Part shown: piece by piece, positions 12,985 to 26,494 of the stretch
Layout of the letters: every line of letters starts with the position of its first letter
Position numbering within the stretch: position 1 is the stretch's first letter
Assembly (NCBI RefSeq): GCF_932276165.1
Contig: NC_063995.1
Location: 5,952,001 to 6,016,000 of the forward strand
Length of the DNA stretch: 64,000 bases
Source: Plutella xylostella
Lineage: Eukaryota > Arthropoda > Insecta > Lepidoptera > Plutellidae
Direction of reading: 5' to 3'
The notes under the pieces: model-generated
Databases searched by the model: none
Seen by the model: only the letters and a program-made list of their open reading frames with translations
What the model was told of the DNA's origin: nothing
Program-made: the position numbers and the translations under genes

Positions 12985-13042
12985 TTTGTTGAGGTAAATA
13001 AATTGTTTTTTTCAGGTCCCATCGGCGTTCTTTCTTATATAT
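12985..13042 (-). promoter_or_regulatory. TATA promoter and non-coding 5' exon
   Basis: On the minus strand a TATATAA box lies at about 13035-13042. A short leader ends at a strong donor, CAAA|GTAAGT (exon end 12985). The acceptor TTGCAG at 12897-12895 returns 20 bases before the ATG of the 9190-12875 gene. Transcription probably starts near 13010. Confidence 0.55.
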
Positions 13043-13044
13043 CA

Positions 13045-16000
13045 TGATTGCAATCTTAATTAGTGTGATATTGATCGGTGATTGTAAAGATCCAATGTTA
13101 GTATTAATTGATAGTTCAACAGACTGATTAGATTTTGTTTTGATAAGGTAAGAAGTTGTTTTTTTAGATATTTAAATAACAATTAACTGATGAAACGCAG
13201 TAAGTTATGTGCATTTTTTTCCCTTCCTCATAGATATAGGTAGGTACATCATAGGGTAAGTATAAATTTGAACACAGGACGTATACTCCTATTTTTAGGT
13301 GAAAATTGCGTGCAGTAATGGACCTCTGTCTCCCTCGCAAGGGTATAGAAGTGGTTAGTTATTTTAGTCGAGTATAAATAAATATTGAAACAAACCAATT
13401 ATATACAAGCATTTATTTTATAATTAAACACAAATCTTGCAAACATTCAATAATTATTCAATCATAGCACTATGTTATTATAATAATTACTTGAAACCTT
13501 TTAACTATTTTATAATCTAAAAGATAACCATAAATGAAAAAAATCTCGGCGAGATAACTTTGTAGGCCTTACGACATTATGCTCCCACAATTTGATTTTA
13601 TTTTAGGCCAATTTAAACTCTATTAGGTACATTCGATTTTATACGCAAGCTCTTAAACCAAGCAAAATATATTATAAGCAAAAGTATGAAATATACTTAT
13701 AGAAATGTACATACATTGGTCACAAGCATTCGAAAAAAATATTTGTAACCAAATGGAGAAATTACAATTTATTGTCTAGACGGCATATTTTTTACAATCA
13801 GTTGTTATTCATGATGTTCACGCTTGTGTAATCTAGTTAATTTAAATTCAAATATCAAAATGTGTCGAATACTATAATAGATTCAAATACTCCTTAATTG
13901 AAATCATTTTCATTTGCACCAAAAAACCGTTTTTGTTTTTCGGATTCCTTCGCGTGTTATATTTATTACGATGTGCGTTACTACAAAATTGAGTATGGAC
14001 TTCTCGACTATACTTTATTAATATTTTTAAAGGACATGCGTAGTTCTAACAATAAAAATAAATAGAACTATGTAGGAATATCAAAATCAAGTTTTTATCG
14101 TATTTTATAACAGAAAAAGAAATGATCCAAAAATATTATAATCTTTTTTCATTGTCTTTGAAAATGTTTATGAAGATTATAATAAATGTGACCATGTTTG
14201 GCTAGAAGTTAGAACTTATATTTAAAAGTGTTTGGTTAGAACTTATAGTTATACTCTCCCACTTGATGGCTTTTAGTTACCTTCTCTATTTTGGCACTAC
14301 ACGTCTTTCGTTGGCCTGTTCATTATCACTTAGCACAATTAAAATAAAATAACAAAAACATAAACAGTGCAGATATGTTACGAGGTAACGCATCTCTACA
14401 TCTAATAGAATATCCTATCATAGTGTTATATCCAATATATATAAAAGTGAACAAGAGGCACTCTATAGGTTTATATACGCAGGTTTAAAATAAGCGTAGT
14501 CCTTAAAAACATCGAATGTGATCTAGACATTACTGATACTATGTATATTACATTTACTAACATCAGCGAATTCTCATATTATAAAATATTAGATATTACA
14601 TAGTACATAAGACGATCTGTGTACACGTTTCTCAATAGGTAAGTAACAAATTATAGAAAGAAAGTCATAATATCTAACATAGAAATTACACCGAACAGTA
14701 ATATAGTCAACCACAACAATAATTCATCTAATTAATTCAAAATAATGTTATGTAAGGTACATTTAGAGGCACCCGTAACGACTCGACGAAACGGAAACAA
14801 ATGTTCAACTAATACAACAAACAACAACGAGTACCTACTTTTAGTTTATCTAACATTCATATAATTAATATTTACAGGAATAAAAAAAAAACAAGACGCC
14901 AAAGTTTTTTTCAAGTATTGTTCTAAATAAAAGCTGTAGCAGTTATCAATATTACTTTGTAAATATCAAATATGACTTTTGTATAAGTATACGAGTAAAT
15001 AAGGGATGTAGTTTCGCTTGATGATGATGACCTTGACAAGACAACATCTAAACTTCAAAGTATAATTCAAGAACCATGATTTTGAAAAGAAAGACTTAAT
15101 TTTATCATATCTGCTACACCTTACAAATCTTAAATCACAAATTGTAAAGAGCCTAACAATACACCAATATTTGAAAGCTGAACTCGTTCCTCTAATTCTC
15201 TACCTTAGGTTAGTTCATAAACCGTGAAGAGCTGCTACCCTAGTACAAATAGAAACGTGACATAACATCGACACAAATTTTCCATGGCCAGCGGTTCCAA
15301 ATCAGCTCGTTGAATTTAAGACACACGCGGAAAAGATAATAAGTCAACGTTGTACTAAGTTTGTTTGTAAGGCCGTTAAATCGAGTAGATATACGAAAAA
15401 ATTGTTTTAGCTTTCATCTCTGCAATGTATCTTTTTTTATATTTAAATCTTGGATGTTCAGGTCGCAGGTATTTATTTCTAAGTATGTATTCAAATATTT
15501 TGTTAATATGTAATTTTATTATCTCTCCTGATTAACTAATTATTAATTTTTTTCTTGACCACAACACGTACAACTTTCTAATATTGGTCCACTACAGAGT
15601 TGTGAAATGATCTAGCTTATCCATACTTACACACTATGGCTAGAATAAACTTAGTATTTCCTATGCCTGCGTGATATGTGTTGCAAATATAGCCGCTTTA
15701 AAGCTAATTTTATTTAATTTATTTTAATACCAGCTTTTCTGAACCTATCTCTTATCCATTCCTGAAATCCATTCTTGATCATTTTAATGTGAGAAATAAA
15801 TCAAACCCTACAGATGTTCTTCAGTTATAACATTTTGTAAGTTATATTTCAATGTGATATATCTTATTTTCCGATAGTCGTATTATGGACGTGTCATTCA
15901 AATGCTTCATAAACTTTAAAATTAAATTTACATCTAGGCCTTTGTACAGATTGTAGTGTCGCCATTCCTGTCAATCTTATCGTGTCGGCAGAATGTTTGC

Positions 16001-16508
16001 AAATACCTCACCTACTTTCCAAAGATATGTAGAGACTTACATACTAAGACCAAATTACATCTACATATAGTTCTATAATTTGTTATTAACAAGTGATATG
16101 TAGATGGAGACATCACTCCTTTTAAAATAGATTATAATATTACGGATAATTTTACATTAACTTAATTTTACATTAAAATAACGGAACTTAATTGCAATAT
16201 TTAGTAGAAGTATTTTTAATTATGAACATTCAGCGCAATTTAAAACACTTGAGGTGGCTTAAAACTATAATGTACAAAACATGTAACAATGATAAAGTCT
16301 AATTATAAAAACAATTTAACAGTTAGTGGAACGTTAGAGATTCCCTAGAAATGTTGAGAGCAGCTACATTTTGAGATCGGAACATGTAAACATGTACATG
16401 AAAACATCCGGAAAAGCGAGATTCAAACTTGAATCCAAATAAAAGAAAGATTGAAATAAATGAGAGGCATTTAAGGTTTATACTAATAGCCTAATAGTAA
16501 AGTTAAGT
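13045..16508. other. AT-rich region downstream of ace-1
   Basis: No coding exon is seen. Much of this may be the ace-1 3' UTR; minus-strand AATAAA hexamers occur, for example at 15709-15714, but none can be preferred. The rest is the spacer to the promoter at 13042. Confidence 0.45.
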
Positions 16509-19243
16509 TCATATAATAAGTTTCACGATTGTCTTTTGGCTGAAACTAACGGCTGCGACGACCGCCAAGCCGAGCACGTGGTACGACGCGCGGGGCGCCC
16601 CGGCGCTGCTCGTGCAGTTCTTGGGGGGCTCAGGTTTGCCTGAAAAATTATGAAGAACAATAAATAAATTTGAACCTAAATATGATATAATACGGGCATT
16701 ACAACTATCAGGAAGTAAATTCTTTCGGTGAATATTAGCTCAAGGAGAGAGAAGTGTGTACTTTTAGGTAAATTGGTTCTAGAATGTTTGAAAAAAGTTA
16801 TCAGAACTCTAGATCGAGTGGTAGGATAAGTTAAGCCAAGGACAAGGTAGAGTCTGGACACATAAACCCAGCAGTGCAAGCTTATTGGCTGAAGACCATT
16901 ATAGACGCAACTAAGACTAATTAACCTATTGTAGAATTTAGATGCGTGGCGGAATAGGCCCCTAGAACCCTTCCTTCATTGGAAGCAGACCCGTGCCCCA
17001 GCAGGCCCGTGATGAGTAGTGATACTGCTTTAGATAAAGGAGGTATACTGACTAGTAGCAGCGATGAGCTGAGGCAGGTACTTCTGCCAGAAGGCGCACT
17101 GCTTGACGCGCAGCCCGTGGCCGACGGTCCCGCTGGAGTTGACGGACAGAGACAGGTACTCGCGACCGAAGGCTGTGTGCACGGGCCAGTGCACTTTGGT
17201 CAGCTCGCCGTTCGGAGACTGGGACGGGTTCCTGGAAATGAAAGGGTTTGGCTGCAGTGATCTGACATCATCGACGTCGATAGTGTGGACTTTGTATACT
17301 TAATTGTTTTTATTGGGATAACTATTGATTCAAAGTTACAGTAAGGACCCCATATTGACAAATTGGCCCTTTATTATTCTATTGCTGGATAGTTAGTTCA
17401 GGTGAGGATACCTGAAGAGAGAAACAAATTGTTTTAAGTTCTTGAAGACCTATATGAAGAAGCATCTATCATTAATTTTTCTAATATTATTTAGACAAAA
17501 AATATGAACTTACCCAGTTCTCGCGAAGTTTGCCCAGTATCTCATTATGGTTTTACTAAACTCCACTTCTTCGGGTGAGTAATTCTTTCCAGGGTTCAAG
17601 GGTTCACCGAACACGTAGTTTATTTCGTCAGCGTGCATGACCCCGGTCCAGGACGGCCAGGGGTTGTTCTTGCTCCGGTGTTTGTAGTAATAAGTGTACA
17701 CGTTGTTCCCCGTCTCGGCGTAGCGATGCGCGAACTCGTTCACTCCGCAGGTAAAGTGGTAGTCGCCCACCATCTTATCCAAGGCATTGCGATTTCTTAT
17801 TGGATCGTCAGGATTCAACCAATCAGTGTATTCGAACACAATAGCTTGTCTGGCAACATCATTCACATACGGATTCAGTTCTCTGACCGCTTGCAGGTAC
17901 TGTTCCCTCGAAATACCAACATTTTCTTCTTTCGGGAAAAGCTCAGTGAGGTAATAAAGTATGAAATAATAACCTTCCTCAGTGTTTGAACCCATTAGGA
18001 TATTAGTCTTTTTAAAATTCTGGTGGGCGAGCGATCGTATCGGCATTTCATCTAAAAACGACCCGTCTATTATTGGAACGAATGGAAATTCACAAATGCC
18101 GAGCGTCCCCCACTCATTATTTACTAATTCATCGGCACTCTTTTTACGCAGACACTCGATCATAGGACCCATGTCAGTCTTGGAGTGCGGGCAGTGGACG
18201 GCCTCGGCCAGGCGGATGCCCCTTATCACACTCTCCTCTCTGGAAATGATGGCCCAAGGTGCAGATGCGGCTCCAGATTGCATAATAGCTTGAGAAAACA
18301 TGTTTCTTGACAGCGGAGACAGTAAATGTAATGACACGGAAACTGCACCGGCCGATTCTCCAAACAATGTGACATTGTGAGGGTTTCCGCCAAAGTATTG
18401 TATATTGTCTTTTACCCACTGCAACGCCATCAATTGATCAAATAAACCTGCGTTTCCAGGGACATCGGGAGTGTCAAAAAATAGAAAACCTAGAGAAGCA
18501 ACTCTGTACTGCATAGACACATACACAATTTTCTCTTCAGACACCAATATTTTAGGGTCATAAACATCTAGCGTGGCCGTGCCGGAGTAAAACCCGCCGC
18601 CGAACACCCACAGCATGACCGCCGCATTCTTGGGCCTCGGCCGCGGGGTCACGATGTTGATGTAGAGGCAGTCCTCCTGCATGTCCGTGTTGGGGTTCCA
18701 CATCATGGCCCCGGGGAAGTCTCCGAACACGGTGTCTATTATTTGGACGCACGAGTGCGGCAGCGTGGTCGCGTTGAGGATCTCATCGCCCCAGTTCTCG
18801 ACGGGTCTCGGGTGGCGGAAGCGCAGGTCGCCGATGGGTTTCTGCGCGTAGGGGATGCCGAACCACGCGTCGACCTTCTTGCCGGTGGCGGCGGTGAGCG
18901 TGATGCCGCGCACGCGTCCCTTGCGCGTGCGCACGACGAGCGGGTCGTCGTCGTCGGGCCCGAGCGCGGGCTGGTCGGCCTGCGGCGCGTCGAGGCGCTC
19001 GCGGGCGCGGTAGTCGTCGTGCTTGTCGGCGTACTTGGCGCGGCGGGAGGAGGTCTCGTGGTCGAGGCGCGGCAGGATGGTGTCCAGCTCGGGGTTGTAG
19101 CGCACGGCCTCGCCGTGGCCGCGGTAGGGCGGCGGCGGGTAGGCGTGCTCGGGCGCGTGGTGGCGCGCGCGGTGCTCGTGGGCCCCGGCGCTCGCGCCCG
19201 CCGCCGCCGCCGCCGCGCACAGCACCGCCAGCAGCGCGCGCAT
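16509..19243 (-). CDS. ace-1: acetylcholinesterase 1 (AChE1), complete coding region
   Basis: The enzyme hydrolyses acetylcholine at cholinergic synapses and is the target of organophosphates and carbamates. Three coding exons, 19243-17514, 17231-17053 and 16639-16509 (TGA), join in frame to 679 residues. The ATG at 19243 opens a signal peptide (MRALLAVLCAAAAAAGASA), followed by a low-complexity N-terminal extension. Catalytic residues are Ser297 (GESAG), Glu423 (NTEEGYY) and His537 (GVMHADE). The oxyanion-hole GGGFYSG ends with Gly217, and the choline-site Trp is 182 (MWNPN). Disulfide cysteines of the family are present, as is the insect-type Cys in GICEFPF. The C-terminus (KPEPPKNCT, then a hydrophobic tail) fits a GPI-anchor signal. 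With this start, the known Plutella resistance sites fall at Ala298 and Gly324, both in the susceptible state. The exon extends to an acceptor at 19270, so a 5' intron exists. Identification is secure; the exact N-terminus is less so. Confidence 0.97.
16930..17020 (+). repeat. SINE-tail-like repeat inside ace-1 intron
   Basis: The block CCTTCATTGGAAGCAGACCC with GTGCCCCAGCAG matches the repeat at 7905-8005. It lies in the last ace-1 intron (16640-17052), about 30 bases from the exon end at 17053. Confidence 0.55.
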
Positions 19244-19269
19244 GCCGCCCACCGACCACCACCGGGCAC

Positions 19270-22200
19270 CTGGAATTATACTGTTTACATGTTAATATCA
19301 ACAAGTTACCTTACCTGTGTTTCTATGATTGAGCATTTATGGAGTTCAAATCCATAGAATGAGAATCCCTAACTCAGCTATCAGCTTTCAAATTAGAAAC
19401 AGGAATATACGGTCACATGGATATTATTCGCCGTGAGCAAGTCATGTCTACCGAACAAACGACGACTGTTTGTGTTGATAGACGGTGATGTACGTACATT
19501 ATTACTCTCGTTTTCTTTAACCAATAAACTGCGATAAGCTGATTTGCTGAAAAGCAAGATTTAGGGCCATTAATAACAGATCGAAAATGTACTGTGTTAC
19601 GCGGGTTAAATAGCACCGCCGCCCGCTGATGTCGCCAATTGCCAAAAAGTGATTGTATGAAAAGAGAGTGAGGCGTTTAATTCCTATTGTAAGCCGAAAG
19701 GACTATTAAGTTTGCCAAAAGTCTTAAAACAAATTTGTTACGTCAGCACAAATATATAATTTTCAGTTCAATATCCAGGTAATATTCAATTCTGAAACTT
19801 ATTTCATGATTCTCTTCATATTATTGTTTTTATTCATAATAAAATACATAAATGAGTTAATTAACGGCACTCTGTCAAACTGCATGCAAGCATCAGTGTT
19901 CAAAATCGTAAATTTTAGATTCGTAGGTATACCACCTAAACCTAAGTCCTTCTCAACGACGTAAACCAATCACAGCACTGCATTCCATACTCAAGCCCTC
20001 ACGATCAGGTGTGAAGTTATTAATTTGTGCACGTGCGGCAGTTGTGCGGAGGCTGCATTGCGCCGGCATAGGGACATGCGGCGCCATCGATCGCTGCAGA
20101 GCGGCTAGTGCCGAACTGCCGACGTTTCTGCTGCCATTTCTACCAGTTTACGAGAGCCTGCCACGTCACTTTCACGAGGCTATTGAAGGTTATGGAGCTT
20201 ACGTTTTAAGTAAACCGTAGGCGGAGTCCATAATAGAATTTTATTTCCCGGAAACAGATTCCGTACGTGGAAGGAGGCGGGACTATAGTTGTTCCGTATG
20301 TTTAATTTTACAGCATGTATAGGTAATGTTATTGCAGCACCTGCGCTTTTGTTAATGATTTAATATTTAATAGTATGAAATTTAGGGGCACAATTTATAA
20401 ACACTATTTACCAGATACTATACAGTAAATATCAATAACACATAGCAGTGATAACCTTAATAAATAAGCATACAAAGCTCCTCAAATCCGTTGTTAATTG
20501 CCATCTAGTTATCGCAGATATAGAGAGATTAGCAATACTGCTAAACCACCCTTTGATCGGGTTACCTAAGCTTTGTGGATATAAGTAGGGTTGTACCAAT
20601 ATTTTACTTTATTTACAGTTTACATGACTGCTTCCTTAATGTTACCAACACATATTTTCATAGCAAAGTGAAACCTATATCTAAGCTTCACAATCCTGAT
20701 TTTGAGCCATTGTCCTGTGAACTTTTCCGTGCTTTTTATAGGCCGCTCTAAAGAAGCGTGAAAATTCTGGCTTTCCTCAGCCTAGTGATAAGCCAATAAG
20801 TAGCCAATGAAGTAATATTGGTAAATCATTCTAAAGAAATAGTATAATGTACCTACATTGTACAAGTACATCAATTATGCCTATAATACTTAATTCACTA
20901 TCGAATTAAATTAGTCCCGTCCTTTCACGCTGGTGAATATGAATATTATGAATGTACGAGAATAATGATACCATGATGTGTTTCAAATTCAAAATGTTCT
21001 TCAGATTATGTATTGATTTGCTAACATATTTGTGACCTTCACATTTCCTTTAACTTGGCAAGCGAGTATCGATAGACTCGAAGCTAGCTTGCCCCAACAC
21101 TAGTTACAAAGCGATACAAGCGGTCATTATGTTCCTGTCAGTTGCATTAATCCCTCCAAATTAATGTCCTAGCTTTGTCGTATGCACAGAACACAGTGTA
21201 ACGAGGTTTCGCAGGTACACCTCGACTCACACGACACGACCGGAACATGTTGAATTAAACACAATTTTAGAAACTGTTCAGTTTAGATTAAAAATAGCAG
21301 GAGATTCTAAAGGTTTTGATAATAATCTTCAAATTGAATGTTACGTTTGTTGATTGTTGGTTTTTTGTAAACAAGAAGTATTATCTGAATGCGTCAGTTA
21401 ACTTTCGAAAACTCATCTAGTTATTAACAAATAACAGTAGGTAAATATACCTTATTATAGTTAACAGTGAAAAAGGTTTCTACGGAAGATCAATCAAGTT
21501 TTCGCGAATTTTCACCCTCTTGAGCCACCCCTTTTTCGGCTGGCCATACCACTTTTGATACCAACATATTCCCAGTAGATCTATCCTGTTGTTTCATAGG
21601 TAATAGGTATGGCAGTGAAATAGAGACACAAAGTTATCAACATCGTTGAGGAAATTTACGAAAATATTCAGTATAATCATTGCAATCTTAGATTAGAAGA
21701 TTAATAATTAACTCGTGTAAATAGCGGCAGTAGGTATAGACGTTCATAGATGATAGTCTTTATTATACCTAAGCAATACTCATGTTACTTACTATAAAAT
21801 TATCAATTTGTCTCTTAGGGTGACTTACACCAAACATTAAAATTAAATTAAATAATATATATTGCTCTGTTGTACTTACTTTGAGCAGCAATACATTAAT
21901 TTCCTTTAAAATATTTGGTGCAAGGCACCCCTACTTTCGACCTGTCTAACTAAATAACCAACTTTCCCACTAGGTAAGTACCTACATAATATGTCTTTGT
22001 ATTTTTGTGCATGTGCAGTACAGCATGATTTTATTTTTTTGTGCAGAGGTGGATAACGGGAGGAGAGCCTTTTCAATCAAAACGAATCCCATGAGCAAAC
22101 ACTGCACCGTCACACACCATTGCTACCTAGCTCAGACATACGCCGCGCCGGTTCGTTTTATTACTCCATAATATTACGTGTATGCCTACAAACTTTTACA

Positions 22201-25200
22201 ACGTTTTATTATCACAGACCACTTAATTTTACTTTGTAACGCAAACAGACCGTCCTTTTAAGGGCGCGGACGTCGAGACTGCTAATTTTAGAACTAAGAT
22301 TATTTTCGTATTTTCCCTCTGATTGAAATATACCTTTGAAGATCGATATTAGATTTATTTTGGTAGTTAGTGTTTGAGTGTACAGAGAAGCTCGATAAAA
22401 TCATTAACATTAACTATTATAAATAATATCATGTGCGTAACTCACCTTGTCGGCATAGTGAAAACATGGGCAGGCTTTTAGTGCTAATAAGTCCTACTGA
22501 CTAGAAAATATCCTCTATTGCAGTACTGGTTATGAACAGTCATATTTCCCTTGCTTTCATGATATTTCTAACATGTATGAGAACAGTAATTCATTAGTGT
22601 CAGTGGTGGAGGCGAGCCATACAATGAAACATGGCGGAACCGGATATGAGTGTAAACAGATCGGCCGCCATTGTCGCCGCACAGAGTCTATGGTCGGCAG
22701 GGTTGGCGGCCATTGTTAGACCAGAGGTTCCCCAGCCTATTCTTCTCTATCCGCTACATTTACAAACGTGTGAAGATACATACTATATCTGATCTTCGAA
22801 ATGCGTTCATTTTGGTAGAGTACAGCTAGTAGAAACACGAAAAAACAGCAAAATAAGGATACAGCTGTTTTTTTCCGGATTTCAGATTTTGGCTCAAAAT
22901 AAAAGTTGCTCACTGCGTCTGGCTGTATTAAATTAATATGCCGGCGAGACGGGAAATTAGTAATAAACTCTAAATTTGCATGTTTTTCCTATTTAAAAGC
23001 GTAGAAAACTAAAGTTGCGTAGCACCTTATTAGCCTAAACAAGCTACCTAAAGGCATAATAAATATCTCCACAGAGAAACTCGTCAAACTTATGACAGCT
23101 TTCCAATTCGCACGGGTATTATAAAAAGCATTCCTTCGAATTAAAAACGGCAGCGGCATGCCTTTTTAAAATAATAATAAAAACAAGTGCCGTTCATTAG
23201 CCTAGCCTCTTTAAAAGTCTTGAAATGAAATGAGGTAGAAGCAAATGAGTGGGCTACTTATGCCGTAACCCACTTCGGGCTGGCAGGCGACATGGCTAAT
23301 TTAAAAGGTAGGCCAGCCAAATATTGTTCTATGCAGATGCCAACTTCAGCCGGTGTTTCTAGGGGTGGATGATAATTGTACTAATATATTTAACTAGAGT
23401 GCTTTTTTTGCATTAGAGATACCTCTAAACCTCAAGGGCAGTGCGGTAGTGCAAAATTAATTTTGACTTAACACAAATTTACTTACTAAGAGTTTGATAC
23501 AAAAATAATTATTAGAAATCGATAGGTTACAATAAAATTTCCTTTCACAGATATTATTCTATTTGCAAAATTCAAGCAAACAATTCTAAAAACTTGGAAC
23601 TGCGACAGAAAATTAAACTAACAAGGTAGCCGAGAGCTGAGTTAGTGCTATTCGATTTGTCTAACTCAGTTATGTCCATACAACTTTTCTTTTTATACTG
23701 CCATTTATTGCCGCGTAAATTTGTATAATCAGGAGTAAAAAATATGTAGTACAGAATGATTTTTGTAAATTTCAGGAGTGGTAGTCCTTCGGGACAGCAG
23801 TGATCTCAATTTAAATAGAGATCCGTGATCCTGAATCTATATTTTTTTCACTTTTCCTTTTGTTTTTCATTCATTCAAATATGTCCATAACTATGATACG
23901 TAATCCAACACACCTAGCACAGAGTACAAGACGTGGCAAAAGTTTTGTGTCGCGCCCGCTCACATCGCGCCTGCATCGAAAGCGGGCGAATTTCTTGACA
24001 AAACTCCCGTACTATACAATGTGTTTTTTTCGAATCCGACAAACTTTAAGGGTGTATTCTACGAGTGATTTCATGAGGAAAACACCCCCTTATGGGGGGT
24101 CAAATCTTAATATTCTAGAAATGGCGGCCATTTTAAAGTTTTAGATACTTAGTTTTCATAAAAAATCATATCTCGAGATTTAAACGCCTTGCGGACATGA
24201 AATAAAATGATTTTATCCGCAAAAAGTCATCTCTATCCAATAAAAATAGGCACAACTGCTAAAAAGTTACATAAAATAAGTTACAACACAAGCACCTAAT
24301 CTAGTTTTGTTCAGAATAAAAACAGCAAAAATTTACATTTACTTGAATAACTTTGAAAATAGCCCCCCTTTGATGGTATTTTTATGTATTCTTTTAAAAG
24401 TATTTGAGTTAAGCTAAACAATTGTAAACAGCCATTGGCTTTGCCTTTATACTTATACTTATTTAAGTTTTAAAATTAAAATAACTACGGCCATTAATAT
24501 AAAGATATACCTACATTTCTTTATAGATTTATTTATGTAGCATCAGAAAGATATTTATATCCATGTACATTTATTTACAGCAATTATAAGGTTTTAATTT
24601 AAATCAGCGACAAATAGGTATACGAGCTGAAAGCTTCCCACTTACTATAAATGCAAAAGAAAACAAACTAAACTGACTTCTTATATCATGCAATGATGAC
24701 ATGACAATGACAATGGCAACTGCTATAAATACACAATTATCGAATTGTCTACCATTAATTTGCATTAAATGAATATTGATACTATCGCCAATTAATAAAT
24801 AAAGCATTTTAATGATATTGACGACATACGATAACGATAAAACTTACCAAGGCACGTGGACGTAACTTACTTCAGAACATTATTCATAATGTTTGTGTTT
24901 AGGTCGATAAATTAATTTCATAAACTGGATTAAAAAAATATCTAGCCAAAATCTCATCATAACACGTATAAATAAGCTATAATTATGTAGCACATAAAAT
25001 ACTCAAGCACCGTTAATTTATACTTGAACTACCTATGTACATGATTCTGGAATGTGCAAACATACTGGAATCTTTTTCGTGTTACGAACTCTGGACACTA
25101 ACAAACAGGAATAAAAATAAATTAGTTAGAAAAAGAAAACAATTCGAATACTAAATTCGAATTTTGCGGCAAAGTCGCGATATCGCGCGCTCGCGTGCAC

Positions 25201-25719
25201 GAAGGTCAGAGGTTGCAGATAGTGTTTACGGCCAGATACTCGGGGCCTTGTTAGAACGAAACAAAAACTACTTTCGAGTGATACCAGCTTGTAGGTTAGC
25301 TGGTTTGCGTTAAGTGTAGACTATTTGCAATTCAAAAATGGAATACCGTAGCGTTGCCACTCCAAAGACACCTCTGCTTCGCCTCGGCCTTGGGGGGAAG
25401 TGGTCTTTAATTGTTCGGAACTGATATCACTGTCAAGATGACTACCAACAGGAAATGGAGCCGCCATAGTCGTTAAATAGTGGCTGGCCTATTTTTGTGG
25501 GACCTTGGATATTTGCGTGTCAGGTTTAAAGTGGAATTCCCAACGCGCCGGAGCGGCGATCAAACCACATGATAGTTTTTATGAACGAGTATCAAGCTTA
25601 ATTACACCTTTAAGATTTATATCATTTTGAATAGTTTTCAAGTTTCTAAGAGATATACTTACATGCTATAGATAGATGCTGTCAAAAGAAGGGTATAGGG
25701 TAAGCCGAAAGGGTGACTA
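19270..25719. other. upstream region of ace-1, probably intron plus intergenic
   Basis: The DNA is AT-rich with no long exon. An acceptor at 19272-19270 shows that ace-1 has at least one exon further upstream, so part of this stretch is intron. A GC-richer block at 22590-22740 contains GCCGCCAT motifs and could be regulatory. The open frame at 20011-20220 has no splice or family support. Confidence 0.4.
22446..22500 (-). other. candidate upstream (5') exon of ace-1
   Basis: On the minus strand a TTTTCTAG acceptor (or a TCAGT initiator) is followed 55 bases later by a very strong donor, ACAAG|GTGAGT. The block is open in one frame. Spliced to the acceptor at 19270, it would stay open into the MRALL start and offer an in-frame ATG 16 codons earlier (MFSLCRQ). 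It may be only 5' UTR. No transcript evidence is available to me. Confidence 0.35.
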
Positions 25720-25722
25720 TAA

Positions 25723-25867
25723 GGCCCGGTTTCACGATACTCGGTTAGATCATAACAAGGGATTCTTCAATTTATACGTCATCTTCATATTAAATTCTTG
25801 ACAGATGTATCAAAAGTCAACAACTTATCCCTGGTTATGATCTAACCGATTATCGTGAAACCGGGCC
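25723..25867. mobile_element. Harbinger-like MITE with TAA duplication
   Basis: The terminal inverted repeats begin GGCCCGGTTTCACGATA and extend, with mismatches, to the ATCATAACCAGGGAT region. TAA lies on both sides (25720-25722 and 25868-25870), the 3-bp TWA target pattern of PIF/Harbinger elements. It is 145 bases long and non-coding. Confidence 0.7.
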
Positions 25868-26351
25868 TAAAGAGGTCATTATAAACCACTTATCATCTAT
25901 GACTTTTAACAATTCGCAAGAAAAATATTTCTCCATAGAAACTTTGATGGTCATTGTGTCATGTGGCTTTTCCATATGGGATACAAAATTTCGCATCTGG
26001 TCTTTGTGTGTCACTAAGTGAACGCAAGTTTATGTAGTCCACTGGCCAGCAATCACATCACAGCTTGTGACTCGTGCCCTCTGCTCCTTGCAAATGAACT
26101 GAGTAATGCCGGTGCAAAGTGCGGATGGGGATGGTAGGTTTTTTTGTAAAATCATACGTATCACGTTGGTAACAAGATAGAAATTTCAGTATGATTTCAG
26201 GACATCAAAGCGGATTTCTCTTCAAGGCAAGAGTGCACACTGGGGGTGCAGTAGAGGGATGAAAAGGCTTGCTGACGGACGCAAGTTTATGCGATGAATT
26301 GATTATGTTACTCGTATTCAAATACTATAAATAATTAAATACTTCTTATAA

Positions 26352-26491
26352 GGGCTGATTTATCAATGGTCAGATAAGTGCTATCTGAAGAATAAAATTG
26401 TTGCTGTTACTGTCTAATACAAAGATTCAGATGCGACAGCAACAATATTATTCCTCAGATAACACTTACCTGACTATTGAAAAATCAGCCC
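26352..26491. mobile_element. Harbinger-like MITE, second family
   Basis: GGGCTGATTTATCAATGGTC at the left is complemented by the right end AAAATCAGCCC. Pairing continues through the TATCTGAGGAATA and TTGTTGCTGT segments, so the whole 140 bases folds as one hairpin. TAA lies on both sides (26349-26351 and 26492-26494). Confidence 0.7.
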
Positions 26492-26494
26492 TAA

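Noticed and set aside
19244..19252. GTG start giving MGGM before MRALL in ace-1
   Set aside because: Nuclear genes rarely start at GTG, and the ATG at 19243 reproduces known lepidopteran numbering. The MGG residues could only be coding if an upstream exon supplies an ATG.
18743..19357. Long plus-strand open frame of 204 codons opposite the ace-1 N-terminus
   Set aside because: It is an antisense shadow of the very GC-rich ace-1 exon and has a low-complexity Arg/Ala/Val composition.
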